Assembly: GCA_933228895.1 (NCBI GenBank)
Contig: OW121853.1
Location: 124,826,133-124,890,132 of the forward strand
Length of the DNA stretch: 64,000 nt
Direction: 5' to 3'
From: Platycnemis pennipes
Taxonomy: Eukaryota > Arthropoda > Insecta > Odonata > Platycnemididae
In this document: in pieces, positions 46,442 to 58,605 of the stretch
How positions within the stretch are numbered: the first letter of the stretch is position 1
Layout: each line of letters starts with the position of its first letter
Translations under genes and position numbers: made by a program
Notes under the pieces: model-generated
The model's input: only the letters and a program-made list of their open reading frames with translations
What the model was told of the DNA's origin: nothing
Databases searched by the model: none

Positions 46442-47300
46442 CTAGTGAAATACACTTGAAGGCATTGCGTTATTCATGCGTCGTGGATTAAACAACCTTG
46501 CGAGTGTCGCTCGGAGAGCATGTGCTGTGCCCAATTTTCCCTTCTCATTTTCTTTGGAAAAGGGGCGCTTCAGAGCTCCGGATCCGATGGGAATTGCGGT
46601 AGGCCTGGCTTCTTGTCGGATAGCGGCGGCACCGGGCGTCAGGTCAGGGACACTTTGAGGGGTCGTTCCCTGCGAGCGAGGAACTCGAGCGCTGGCTGAG
46701 GGCGGATTAAAGAGAGGGAAGGTGGGAGGTGCATGGGAGGGGAGCTTGCGGATTCGATTACCGCGGCGTCTTAAGGGCTCCAGGAGGATGGCTAAGAAGG
46801 TGAAATTTTCAGGCCCGAGGTAAGGAAAGGAAAAGGAGACGGAGGTGGGGGAACATGGGAAAACGAGCGGAATAGAGAGAGTGTAACAGTCTTTCCCTTT
46901 GAAGGTGCGAGATTGATTTTTACTCGCTTCAAAGGTTTCGAATATCACGGCGCCGTAAACACACTTTTGGTAGAGAAGGGGTTTAAGGGCGATTTTGATA
47001 ACAGCATTTCTCAACGATGCAACCCCCAACCCCGCTAACCCCTGCGCAATGACCCCCTCCCCCCTCATCTCCCGGGCGACCGAATTTCCAAATTAATCAC
47101 CATCTTTTGCCCCTTGATTTCTGTTTATCTTCCCTCAGCTCACGCCTTGCCTCCCCATTGGAAAGCCTCCGTCGGCCATCAGGCGCGAGAATGAACTCAA
47201 TTACCAATTTCACCCCTCCACACCTCCTCCCCTTTGAGTGTGATCCCCACCCTCGGTCCCTTACACCCGCGCAATGAGTTGGAACCGAGCCGCGAAATTG
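46442..47300. other. GC-rich island with the longest open frame of the window
   Basis: The minus strand is open for 208 codons (47068-46442), rich in P, R, S and A, with no recognisable domain, signal peptide or homologous pattern. A second frame overlaps on the same strand at 47097-47396. Length alone is not strong evidence in GC-rich sequence, so I leave it uncalled. If any hidden exon exists in this window, this is one place to test. Confidence 0.35.
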
Positions 47301-50269
47301 CTCCGGAAGGCCACTAGTGGAATCACGCCGCTTTTCTCGCGAGAGAGGTCTTCTAGCGTGAAAAACTTGGGCTATCTCATTGAGAGCATATTTCAATGGT
47401 TAAGTAGGAAAGTTCACTGGAAAAAATGTGTTTTTTGCATTATAATAGCGTCAAAAGAGGGTAATACTATGCAAATTTGGGAAAAGAGAGCTCGAACAGT
47501 GCAGTTACTTTCTTAGATTATTCATAAACATTTGGAATTGTAACTATGACGAGGTGGTGTGTCCACAAAATGAACGTTGCTTGTAATTGAAGGTCGCGGG
47601 GTTCTACAGTGGTTATTTTGTGATGAAGTTGGTAGAATTGGTTGAGTACTGAGTCAATAGAGAAAACTGATGAAATGATCTGGAAATGAGCACAGATGAA
47701 AGAAATGGAGCACTTTTGTGGTAAAGTATGGAGTACTAAAAAAAATAACGACTGAATGGAGTGGAAGAAACTCTGAAGTGAAGAATGACCAGAAACTGGA
47801 AAAAGAGTCAATGTAAGGTCGTAAAATATGCATCATCATTATCATCACTAGCCATAAATCCAAAAATTGCATTAACGCAACTCTTCACCCAGTCCTCTTA
47901 TCAGATAATCTCATAAGCTAAGCCTTTACAATTCTTATCTTTTAAATTTTACGCTTCTTACCCGAAACATCTCATATGAAAAATCCAATCTGAAGAAAAA
48001 TAAAATGTTGGGATATTGTGGAAGAAAACAGTTTCAGAGAGTAGAATTTCTGTGTCGACTTGAAGTCACCTATGTCGAAAGAAAAGCCCAAGACGGTTAT
48101 GCTCTCGAGTATATTTTAGGCTCCAATCTATATGTGTGGTTCAAGAATTGTATTACTTCATTTTGCCATTCAAAGCTTTCTCAGAGAGGAAAGATTCCCC
48201 TATTTGTGGAAATCCGAATCACAACAGGTGTTTCTCTTGTTTGCCGCATAAAACAGTCAAATTTTTTCATAAAATAATATATTTTTACAATTCCCTTAAA
48301 CTACTGTCTTTTCCCAATAAAAAAATGGCAACGGCGTAAATAACAGTGCCACACCATTTAAAGGCTCTTTATTCCGGAAAACGCAACAATATCTGAATTT
48401 GTTATTCTGTCTTTACGAAAAATCTTCAATCAATCAACAGATATATCACTTTCTGGAGCTAGGAGAATTTCTATGGATAATATTTCACTTTTGCTCTTAC
48501 TTATTTCCTCACTGTTTTGAATGGAATGGGCAATTTTGCAATGTATTTTGACGGTGTATTTTTAATAAAGATGCCATTGCTATGTTTATAACATTTTTCC
48601 TTAGATGGACGATGTATGTTTACGCCGTTATTAAGAACATTAATGTTTTTGGAAAAAAAATAAACTAAGGATATTTTTATTTTCAAAATTATGGAAAGCA
48701 TCGAATGTTGTCGAAAAGTAAACCACAACAAGAGGAGAACTTAAAAGAATTTTTTTTTTCAATGTTCAAGTTCCACCACAACTATCCAAATATTATATTT
48801 TGTTTTCATAAATTATAATTCACACCCAAATGCTACCGAAACTGTCCGTCTATGGGCTACAGTAAAGTACGAACAGATTTTGGGGGGAAAGACAAGGTAA
48901 CGCATGTGACTTTGGATTGAATTCTATGTAGGATTCCCTCCGGAGGACTTGTGTAATTGCATAACTGCCTGTTTAGAGTCATAAAAGAGGCTGGAGGAGA
49001 GTATTTTGAAGGGGGGGGGGTCATTTGAGCGGTTAGCTTGACTTTTCCAATCGTATTGATAGCAGAGAGTTGATGCGATGGGTTCAGATGCTCAAATGCA
49101 GTCCTTCTTCTCTATTATTGCTTAGAGTAATCCTATATCATGCAATATAAGAGAATTTATAAATCAGCAAGCATTTAGTAGTGAGAATAATCTGTACATG
49201 TACATTTGTATTAGAAACATTCGGATGGAAATTTACACGAATTGAAATAGAAGCTTAAAGTGAATATTTATTATGTAATTAATGCGATAGATGAATGGAA
49301 GTTTTCCTGGCTCTCTCGTAACTCTTTCCTCCGGTCTGATTCTTCACTCATGGATGGATAAAAAAAACCTCTCTCCAATCTCTATTTTACGAAAGAGTTC
49401 GAAGGACTAATAAATTTATAGCTATATTCAGGTAATTTAGGCACCTATGCATCTATCAACTAAAAGAATTACTCTTTTTTTTGAAGCTACCAAGTAGTGG
49501 ATGATTTAGAAGGTTCAGCCAGATGTTTTAAAGCACTATGCAAAATGTAGCTTAAAAAGGACAATAGATGTTGCACCATAAATTGTATCAATTCAGCATT
49601 AATGCATGTGATTTGGGAACACGGACCAAAAGCTCCGAAATCTTTAAATTTGAAAAGTCCGATACTTTACTGCGAGTCTCTTGAGAAATTCTCTCTGCCC
49701 TCACGTAAAGATTATGAGTGGAAAGCACCTATCATTTCAATGAAGCACAAACATTTTGCCCTCAAAACACCTCGCAAACATCAACTAGTACAGTTATAAA
49801 CATTTTATACATTGACAAAATGATTTTCGCTTTCGAGATTGTTTTTCCCCCATTTCTGAAGAGAAAAGTTGGGGACGCTGGTTTTTCGTGAAAGTCAAAT
49901 TACTTTAGAGGACGAGGTGTTGAAGTGATTCGTTAATATTACACTTGCCTCGTTGAGAATGTGAATTAGCAACAGCGTTGGATGGTAAAACAAGCCCATT
50001 CTTGTCCTTGTAAAAATCGACAAAAGTAATGTGACGTGACAATTATAGTCAATTCACGTTTGGAGTAAAAATATGGAGAGGTTTTATTTCTACAGAAAAA
50101 TAAATAGATAGGCACTCACTCATTCAGTGATTCTACACGAAGGTTGGTTTAGATAAGTGAGAGTAGAGCTCACTCCCCACCCCCCCTACTAAGCCAATGG
50201 CGTGTGAAATACACACAGTCTGGGTAGGGGTCCATTTCCTTTCTCTAGGACACCTGCGATTTCCTACGA
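47301..50269. other. Long unassigned stretch
   Basis: Mostly AT-rich; G run of about 11 bases near 49010. Frames of up to 97 codons on both strands overlap without domains. No repeat match in the window. Confidence 0.45.
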
Positions 50270-50403
50270 AGTTCTGACACGCATAAAATCGAATCACGAG
50301 GATTTTGGATGGGGTGTCCAGAAAGACTCTTGCCCGGGATTTGAACCCGGGACCCTACAGTCATTAGCTCAGTGCTCTACCCACTAGCCACCACGAACCC
50401 CTG
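50270..50403 (-). repeat. tRNA-derived SINE head
   Basis: The minus strand begins at about 50400 with GGTGGCTAGTGGGTAGAGCA (box A TGGCTAGTGGGTAGAGC) and carries box B GGGTTCAAATCCC within a perfect CCCGG/CCGGG T stem. The anticodon arm is damaged and no acceptor pairing is visible. The body continues toward 50270 (GTGTCCAGAAAGACTCTTGC on the plus strand). Confidence 0.6.
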
Positions 50404-51405
50404 ATAAATACTAAGGGGGTAAATTTTTCCCTAGTAATAATCATGGCACATCGATCATGGTATGAGAACCAAAATATAGGACACACAGTTAAATATTTTG
50501 TGCTAACTTTAATACGGTGTGGAGAGGCATTTGGAAGTGAATGCGGTATAATACGATCCCGGGCAGTTCATGAGGACAAGTCGAGCGCTCATTTTCAATT
50601 CACGGAATGTGACATGGAAAAAGTTTTGACCCGAGGAATGGACTCTCCCTCTCTCTCATTCTCTGTGCTTGTCGTTCGCGGAGACCTCACGTCGAACGGG
50701 ATGAGGCGCTAATGAGAGCCGCACAACCTTCAAAATGAGAGCGCGAATAATTTCACACGGCTATGTTTTTCGTAACTCATTAGCTGATGCAAACATTCAT
50801 CACGAATACCATCGTGAGGTGATGGGGAAAGAGTTACCAAGGACATCGAGAGCGTATAATAGAGTGGAGGGGAAGAGGAGGCTGGCGACAAGTGAAAGCT
50901 TGCTCCTCCACACGGATGAGCGGAGAGAAGTCCTCGGCGAACGGATCTTGCCCCATCTAGCTCCATGGAATCCGAATGTAAACCCATGCTGTCATCTGGG
51001 GCTTTAGCGAAGGGAAACTCACGTTCCAGGAAAAACGAGAGAAGTTTTCTGCTGACTTTAGTAGTAATGATTTGCAAACCATGAAAACTCTCTATACTTT
51101 AAGCAATTCTTTAATCTAGTAGCTGTTTTGATTTATCTATAACCGTCTCTCTGCTGATAGCAGAGTTCGGTTGGCACTACTTTAAATATCAATGTATTAG
51201 CCATTTCAAACAACGATAGTGAAAAATGTAATTTTTCCCAATAAAAAACTTCCAGGAGCAAAAAGAACGCTCTTAACCTTTTTAACGGTATTTTGGTTGC
51301 GGGTGAGACTGACGTCAGAGTTTACGAAGCAAAGTAATAATTTAATTATTCCATATGACATTTAATATTTTGTGTTCTGGAAAGTTTATTTAAAAAATAT
51401 TGCCC
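50404..51405. other. Unassigned stretch
   Basis: Frames 50443-50712 (plus), 50735-51007 (plus) and 50730-51077 (minus) overlap and have no recognisable domain. Confidence 0.4.
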
Positions 51406-51938
51406 AATGGGGGCGTTTACTCGGAACCGAAATCGCAATTTTGTACCCGAAATCGTTAGATGGAAACGAAATAAGAATTTTAGTGAAAAATTAATCTTCT
51501 AACCACAACCATTCACTCGTAAATCAAAAATTTAAATAAGCAAAAGGTGACGCCCACCGAAAATGCTGCTGTGATAACAATGACGTCAATTTCCTCCCGT
51601 CCTTGACTGCTTGTAGGGGAGAGGAAGGAAGTGGAGGGGGATTCTCGGAAGGTCTGCTCGCACAGATGCTGTCGCAATCGCTCCCATTGGCCGAGTCAGC
51701 TGTGTCCCCCCGTTGCGATAAGGCAAAGTAGCTTCGCGGGCTCTGTTGTGATTCGACGAAGTCGAAATACGTCAGAGGTTGCACCACGCCCACTTTTCCG
51801 AAAGGGTTAAAAACATCAGTTTTTCGCCGCTTATAATTCGGGTAATAATTGACGGACCAAACAACTGAAAAATACGGGTCTTTTTATTTTACAAACTATC
51901 AGATTCGGCGATTAAAAAATATTGTAAATGACCCCATT
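51406..51938 (-). mobile_element. Non-autonomous TIR element, copy B (inverted)
   Basis: Reverse complement of 27906-28444, with ends AATGGGGGCGTTTAC and GTAAATGACCCCATT. A conserved GC-richer centre (GGAAGGTCTGCTCGCACAGA) and flanking AT-rich parts match throughout. No transposase frame. Confidence 0.85.
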
Positions 51939-52311
51939 AGGAGGATTATAATTGATACTAATAATAATTATTAAGCTAGTCTAGAATATTCGTAACCTAT
52001 CGTGTTCAAATTGTTTAGATGTGTATGCTCAATTGAAGTAAAACATATGTCGGTTGTCACTAAAATAAGAAGATGAAATTTTATTTTGTCTCAACAGTAA
52101 CTTCATAACTGCCATTCCGAGAGAGCTCCGCTTATTTACTGATGACGTCATAGTGAATTAGGGAATTCACAGCGATGACGAGTAAGCCTTATCAAGAGAA
52201 CTCATCGAAATCAGTGACTGGTATATTAAATTGATAATGTTGATGGAGGCTTCCGCGGACTGGGGAAGTAGCCGCAGCTAGTTCTAGCTACTTGCATCCA
52301 ACACTTCATAC
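51939..52311. other. Unassigned stretch
   Basis: AT-rich, but the last 60 bp (GCAGCTAGTTCTAGCTACTT) contain a short self-complementary piece that may belong to the element carrying the next motif. Confidence 0.4.
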
Positions 52312-52349
52312 CTGAAGACGCCTGCTACAACGCCGGCGAAACTGTTGTC
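52312..52349 (+). ncRNA. Hammerhead-like motif with intact core
   Basis: CTGAAGA (52312-52318), one extra C, stem II GCC/GGC, GAAA (52338-52341), then AC-TGTT-GT as a 2-bp stem III with a 4-base loop, and C at 52349 at the cleavage position. All invariant core positions are present apart from the one-base offset before stem II. CTGTTGTC is shared with the palindrome at 19555-19676. Confidence 0.5.
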
Positions 52350-53691
52350 TCGAAGATGAATCGACGTGAAGGACCATCCGAAAAACTAATTGCGCATATT
52401 AGCTAATTATTGAGTTGATAGTTGACGGCTTTTCTTTTCGGAACCGTGCATTGATTTAAACACGTCTGTAGCAAGTCACTAGACCTCTTGAAAGTTACTC
52501 TTGATCCTCTTCTCCTGCTACCTGATGATGGCTCACTGGCAACAAAAAGCACACTCCAGATGCCAGATATAAGGTGTGATGTATTTTCAGCTTTTAGCAG
52601 ATTATTTGGTTGAATACTCTCTACTCCTGGGATGTTTTACTTTCCTCACTCATAACTGAATATTCGGCTTTCGAAATCGGAATACCCTTTCAAATCTTCA
52701 GCCTTTTGTTTTCCTAGTTTAGCATTTATCTTTGTTTCATCGATTTTTCTGCATAAAATTACTTTTTTTCTTTTTTATTACCCTTCAAGTGATATAAAAT
52801 ACTTATAAAAATTCACGGTCAGTCATCAGGATTCACTTTGTTTTGAGATTCCATCTGATCTTTACTTCTTTTTGAGTGACAGCGTCAACACAGTTCCGTT
52901 TCTTTCTGGTGCAAAATATATTGAGGACTTCCTAAGCAGTATATGTACATACATGCACATGTTTATTTCATTTTTCCAGCTTAAGTGACATACTTTCTTG
53001 ATTGCGTGTAACTATACTATCTATTTTTCCTTTTATCAATATTTTACTGTAGCCACTAGTATCTGATAGCAATAAAATCCCAGCACTTAACGGATACTGT
53101 GAATAATAATAATGTAGGCAGATCTTAGGGTCCGCCCGGTAGGATCTCAACGACACGCAAATATGCACCGACATTTTTAACGCAACAATGCTCTCCGACG
53201 TCATCATGTTCACCCTCAACGATAACATATGAAGCTTTAGTTCTACTAAGTACAACTAAGCAAGTTTCCAAGAAACTTGCTTAGTTGTTTTCTTACTCAA
53301 TATTTATTTCTATCGTAACAATAGGGATTCCTAATAGAAGCGCTTTTTATCCTTAAAACTTTATTTTCTGAGAGCGAATCGAAAGCTCAGAAGCGTCTAC
53401 TGTTGCCCAATAAGTATTCACAGAATCCACTTCAAAGTAGGGGAGGAAGATCTGGGAGGGGGGGCGGGAGGGAGAGAGCTATGCAAAGCGCTAGCCGTTT
53501 ACTCTGTCACCATATGGCAAACCCTTGCCAAGCGTTTTAAGTGTTGGCATTGAACTGAAACGGAAACAGGGCTTTCTAAGCGGATTTATAAATATTCAGG
53601 AGTAGATTGATATGCAGACCACTGAAACTGAAGCTACATATGACATTAGTGTGGCCTGTGGTGACGTAGGTACTAATCGGAAGCCTGGACG
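52350..53691. other. Unassigned stretch with a 37-bp perfect hairpin
   Basis: 53252-53288 reads ACAACTAAGCAAGTTTC, then CAA, then the exact complement. The rest is AT-rich without genes. Confidence 0.5.
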
Positions 53692-54091
53692 ATGATTCAA
53701 GCAGGAGAGAGAGCACTCGGCACGTTCGATAGACGAATCCTCCGTACAATATACGGTTCAGTATACGACCAAGGAGACTGGGGGATAATGCACAACGAGG
53801 AAATAGAGCAGCTTATTGAAGGAAAAAAACATAGTGAGGTCCTTCAAGTCCTCGAGGGTGCCACATCGAGAGACTAAGGAGGAAATGCCAAAATGGATCC
53901 TTAAAGGAAGGTTGTTCAATCGAAGAAGGAAGGGACGTCCTAAGAACAGATGGATGGATCAAGTGAGGAGAGACCTGAACAAGATGGGAATTCGAGGATG
54001 GCGAGCTAAGACTGCAGACCGGGACACTTGGAGAAGTGCAGCAGGTCACACTGGGCTGCAGCGCTACCAGAACGGAAGAAGATGGCACTAA
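53692..54091 (+). pseudogene. LINE-D reverse transcriptase C-terminus, frameshifted
   Basis: The first frame (53692-53877) reads ERALGTFDRRILRTIYGSVY and NEEIEQLIEGKKHSE. The second (53816-54091) reads FKSSRV, EEMPKWILKGRLFNRRRKGR and PKNRWMDQVRRDLNKMGIRG, ending in a DRDTWRSAAG-type segment. This is the usual order at the C-terminal end of one arthropod LINE ORF2 type (FERKVLR.IYGP....YN.EI..L, then GRPK.RW.D.V..DL...G). One frameshift near 53830-53880 separates the halves. No catalytic domain is present. Confidence 0.8.
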
Positions 54092-55278
54092 ATACTATTA
54101 TAGGCATGCCTGCTTATGCTTCATAGCACACTAAAGAGCATGCATACTCTGTACGTGTACCTAAAAACTAATGAGAAATCATTCGGAGTTCTAGAAAGTA
54201 TCTTACCATGTTCTCTTATGATTATTTTGGAATGAAATATTTTAATGTAATAGTTTTAAATGCCGCACCATTCAGCTACTATCGCTTTCCAAGTTTTTAG
54301 CCATCTCACCAATTAATCCGTAAATACCAACAACTTTGTACAACGAACAATTTGATAGGCGTTATTAAGAAACGCCCAAACTCACCACTTGAGAATAGAT
54401 TGGAAAAGGCTGTTGCCTTCGAATGGTACCATTAAATGGATACACTTCAATAGACTCTTCGATGAAATATGGCTTCAAGGGGCATCGAATGCATAGAAAA
54501 TGAACCTCGAGAATGTAAATGTTTTGAATTAATCAATGCAAACCAATGACATTGCAAGAACGCCTACTTTGAAAGAATACTCTGGCCATTAGTAGCGAAT
54601 TAAAAAATGTTAACAACGGGAACAATAAAAGAGTTATAGAGGGGCATAGAAGAGTTTGAGGATTTTTTGCCATCTTGTGTTCAAACTATGCATCTAATAA
54701 CGACGAGCCCGTGCAATTAAAATTGCTTCAATGTTGGATGCTGTGAAAAAATAAGAGGCAAATGTTTTCATGGGTGCGTGGCAACTAAACTCATTCACAG
54801 AACCCTGGAGCGCGGCAGAAAAAAAGAATAACACGGGAAGGTTAAAAAAATATTTCCATAATTGATTTGGGAAGAAAAGCTGACGCAGTTAAGCCACTTA
54901 AGGTAAACAAGGCATTAGCGACGACCGTTCCAGTCGCTTCTCTCACACACAGGCCACCACTATCAAACCCCTCGAAATTGTCTCCTGCTAATGCTATTTC
55001 GGGTATTAAAAAACATTGCGTTTCTCGTTTGAAAATAAACCCAACTATATGTAGCTTGTAGACAAAATAAACGCAAAAAAGTCTGACTTATGATCGAATG
55101 CCTGAATACCATAAGTAGGGAATTTACATAATCTATGGCTGGGTGATCTTGACCTTCCGCACACACGAGATAGCCCGCAGGGCGCTTTCGCTAGTAGATT
55201 TAATTTCTCGGCAGATATCTCATATTTATAAAAAAATAAAAAATCCGAGGATTCTCGTGAAATCAAGTGGGATTTGTA
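54092..55278. other. Unassigned stretch
   Basis: AT-rich, with no gene or repeat recognised. Confidence 0.45.
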
Positions 55279-55401
55279 CATACTAAAGTAACAAACGTGA
55301 AATTTCCCACAAAATAACATTTTACTTCGACCTGGGTTTCAATGTCGCGTCGAATTGTAATTTTATTTTGCGGGAAATTTCACGTTTATCACTTCAGTAT
55401 G
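55279..55401. repeat. 123-bp imperfect palindrome with hammerhead-like half-sites
   Basis: CATACTAAAGTAACAAACGT at the left pairs with ACGTTTATCACTTCAGTATG at the right, through a GTGAAATTTCCC/GGGAAATTTCAC core. On the minus strand the centre reads GAAACCCAGGTCGAAG followed by TAAAATGTTATTTTGTGGGA. This parallels GAAACCATGGTCGAACC...AAAATCTTTGTGTGGAA at 7.6 kb, so it is the same class. Confidence 0.7.
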
Positions 55402-56444
55402 TCTCATATTCACATCGTTTCCTGTTCTATATCAGTTACGCCATCATTAATTCATGAATATATTTTAATAGCATAAGTGAAGGGAAGTCATGTTTCCAAA
55501 TTCTCTTTAAATGAAGATAGTAAGAGTGATGAATGGCATTTTAGGGCACATGATCAACAAAACTGTTTATTAATAACGTCGCATGAAGTCCTCTGGTTAA
55601 GCAAATGAAGTCTATGTTTCTGGTCCAGTTTTGCGCCCGATACTTGAGAGAAATTCATTTGTATTCAAATCAAATTCACTTGTTAAAGCCTCCTTAAACA
55701 AGAGTCGTAATTTATTTTCACCAGTTTTCTCGCAAATCAGATGCCCGCACCGTGACCGGATTCTCGGAATTTTTACCCGAAAACAGATGGATGGAGGTAA
55801 GCCGTAGAGCTTTCCCGATTTTCTCGGAAGCGGCGATATCAACCCTCTCCATCAACCCCTCTTAATCCTCGTCCGGTGCAATATTCGCCGAGCGCCGGAG
55901 GCATCAACAGTCCCGACAAGGCATTCCATCAACCCCCTTCAACGCGAACCACCCCCTCCCCCAATCTCAGACCCCCGCCCACCCTCCAGGAGTGCCCCGC
56001 GGTGACGTCACGTTCATTCATCACCTTGTAATCACCTGTTACAGGTGGCGAGCCTTGCGGGCGGCGAAAGAACCACGCCCTAGCACCAAACGACGAGTTA
56101 AATTCCGCTCCCCCTCCCTCCCCCCCTTTTACCCCTATCCATCCCTCCCAAACCCATTTTCCATCCCCCCGGCCTTGTAAGCCTGGGAACTTCGTCCCCT
56201 CCCTTTCAACCTTTCACCCCGCCCTTCGCTACGCATTGAAAATCCCTCCATTCTGATCCTGGAAGTAAAAGATAACGAGACTTGGAGGGAAAGAATGACC
56301 CTACCTAATAACGTTAGCACCCCGTAAATTAACTCGAACATGCGGTTTTTAAAGAAAATTCGTGCTTGACTAATCGATTTTTTTCAACCTGTTTCTACGC
56401 CCCGTTGGTCTTTTAATTCCTCCCTGCGATGTGGGGAAAAACGT
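55402..56444. other. Unassigned, with GC-rich island 55840-56240
   Basis: The island is C-rich with CG dinucleotides. Frames there are short and overlapping. No gene called. Confidence 0.4.
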
Positions 56445-56520
56445 TTTATCTATATTTATATCTACGACATATCCTGCAAGCCACCGAGAGGGTGTGTGGC
56501 AGGGGATGCATCCACACCAG
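56445..56520 (-). mobile_element. LINE-B 3' tail fragment, minus strand
   Basis: Plus-strand ATATCCTGCAAGCCACCGAG and GGGTGTGTGGCAGGGG is the reverse complement of the LINE-B terminal signature. The GTAGAT-type tail is degraded. Confidence 0.7.
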
Positions 56521-56942
56521 GAACAACAAGGAGGTCTTGCCCAAATGTACTCGATGCTATGAACCGCGGACTGTGTCGGAGCCATGGCATCGATTTGAAC
56601 GGCATGGCATTGGTATTTCCCAAGGGTGAACATCAATTTCGTTAGCCGTCGTACCAACGATATATTTCTCGGTGAATTTTCAATATCATCCCAATTTATG
56701 CGATCAAATTTACCTCGTCCATAGCTAAGGTTACTATGCTTGATACATAAAAAATGTCCTTTACGGAGGCCTTGATAACATACCGTACGTGGAAGCCGAT
56801 CTAATCTCACTGGTTTCAATGATGACGAAATAAAAAGTAGGGAAAATATTTGTTAAAGAAACAGTAAATGTAGAACTAACTTAGAACACAATAGCAATGA
56901 TTACATTAATTGATTCAACTGAATTTTCGTGTTTGCATCTTA
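56521..56942. other. Unassigned stretch
   Basis: A 149-codon minus frame at 56370-56819 overlaps the LINE-B tail and has no recognisable domain. Confidence 0.4.
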
Positions 56943-57286
56943 GGAAATGCATTATATTATTTGTTACGGTATAGCATGCATTTTTCAGGTAAATTTTGCT
57001 TGCGATAAATATCTAGCAAAGGCATGTATGTTTCAGATGAGAAGTCCCGTCATATCGAATCGAAATTTTTTCTAGCAATGAATTATAATGTGCATTAATG
57101 AAAAAAGGTGCAGACCATTATGGTGTAGACCATGCTATTTGGAAGACCAAGGGACAAATATATAGGGCAAAGAAAGATGGACGTGTAAGAGAAAACATAT
57201 CAGGGCGTGAGGGAATCAACACTGAATAGGGCAGAATGGAGGGCTGCAGTTAACCAATACTAGGATTGAAATACTGATGATGATAA
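56943..57286 (+). mobile_element. SINE-like element with a LINE-A tail, copy 2 (uninterrupted)
   Basis: Starts AAATGCATTATATTATTTGT and is colinear with 17117-17660 except that it lacks the 196-bp LINE-C insert. The junction with LINE-A sequence is at GGAAGACCAAGGGACAAATA. Ends TTGAAATACTGATGATGAT. Confidence 0.8.
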
Positions 57287-57354
57287 GGTGCATGTGCTAA
57301 AATAAAAAGAACGGAGTGGAGATTAAAATTTGTATTATTTCTTTTGCTTAGTGG

Positions 57355-57432
57355 CATTTGACGTGGGCAAATAGCCTCGCCTCCGGCCTCCTAAATCTGA
57401 GGTCACAGGTTCGAATACCGTCACCCAGGCAC
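57355..57432 (+). repeat. Possible tRNA-like SINE head
   Basis: GGGCAAATAGCCTCGCCTCC followed at tRNA spacing by box B-like AGGTTCGAATACC. The T stem and acceptor are poor. Confidence 0.35.
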
Positions 57433-57890
57433 GTAGCCAGGGGGAGGGGGGACTTTAGGTGCTTCAGCCCAACCTCCCCAAAATTTTTTCCCAATAATTT
57501 TGTTGTCCTGATTTTAAATAAGCATTATAATCCAGATTAAATTGCATAGAATTCAAGTCCTAAGTGTCTTGAAACGTGATCACTAGTTTGATGCATGCGT
57601 GTGGTTGATAATTGTTCCTTTCAATATGAGATGTAGGTATGGGTTGAACTTCTATTCCGGTGTCGGTCAAATTAACCGCTTCATAACTAGGTAAGCAGTG
57701 AACTTTACCAGTGAGAAGAGATAAGTGTGGGCACTGTAAAAGTAAATACCAATCACTGAAAATTAAGGGAAGACACTTGTTACACGTTGGCACCGAATGG
57801 GCAAGGCTGATTTGTTTCAAGTTACGCAAGACTTAGCCCCCCCCGATTCCCCCCCCCCAAGCAAATTCTGGCTACGTGACTGCTGTCAGC
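57425..57890. mobile_element. Candidate TIR element with C/G-run subterminal ends
   Basis: GGCACGTAGCCAGGGGGAGG near 57427 is mirrored by AATTCTGGCTACGTGACTGC near 57867-57886. Long C runs at 57838-57859 and G runs at 57440-57450 sit just inside. The GCGTAGCCAGG-like end is reminiscent of common insect MITEs. No target duplication was resolved. Confidence 0.5.
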
Positions 57891-58548
57891 CCATTGTCAC
57901 CAGCGCTATTTAATTTATGCGTCACGATGACTGAGAGGGGTCAGAGGAGTAGAATTGAAAGTATTTTTATCGATAGCTAGTTAGTCAAAAGGGTGCCCTC
58001 GTTTTTGGACTCTCTACAGATTCAATGTGGTGTACTTGGGGTGGCCGAAAAACTGGAGAGTCTTTGAATACCGAAGATTGATTGCAATAAAGTGGAAGAA
58101 ACGGTAAATAATTAGGATCCATGTAGTACATTGCACCTAGCTGGTGTCAGTACCATGGGTACGACAAGAAATGCTCCAAATAACAGATGTGTAGGTAACA
58201 TGAAGGAAATTAATAACCAGAACTCTCTAAACAAAAAAGGCCGAGGAATTATTAATTTCGACGTTAATAGGAAACGTGAGATTTGAGCGTTTTCGAAACC
58301 TGATCTCCAAGAGAAGAGTACGAACGTAAAGAGGATGGGGTTGTCCGAACTGAGAGTTTTCGAATGCTTTGGGATAAAAGGGTGAACGTTGGTGGTAGAC
58401 ATTCAAAAAAGGCAGAAAAGGTAGATGGAACAAAAGATTTTCAAGTGAGGAAGATAAAGAATGGAGGGAAAGAAGGGAAACAAGAGTGGAAGTAGTGTGG
58501 AATATGTAGGAAGGAGGAAGACATGAAAAGTGATATGGGAGTTACTAG
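57891..58548. other. Unassigned stretch
   Basis: Overlapping minus frames at 58112-58433 lack recognisable domains. Confidence 0.4.
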
Positions 58549-58605
58549 GTACGTTATAGTTACGTTACTAGTTACGTTACGTTACGTTACTAGTAGGTAC
58601 GTTCC
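58549..58605 (+). repeat. GTTAC/TTACG microsatellite-like run
   Basis: Interrupted units of GTTACGTTACTAG and TACGTTACGTTACG. Confidence 0.8.

Noticed and set aside
46442..47068. 208-codon minus-strand frame as a protein gene
   Set aside because: No recognisable domain, biased P/R/S/A composition in a GC-rich patch, and no supporting start context or splice structure.
52527..52550. CTGATGATGGCTCACTGGCAAC as a hammerhead
   Set aside because: No GAAA box or stem III follows.
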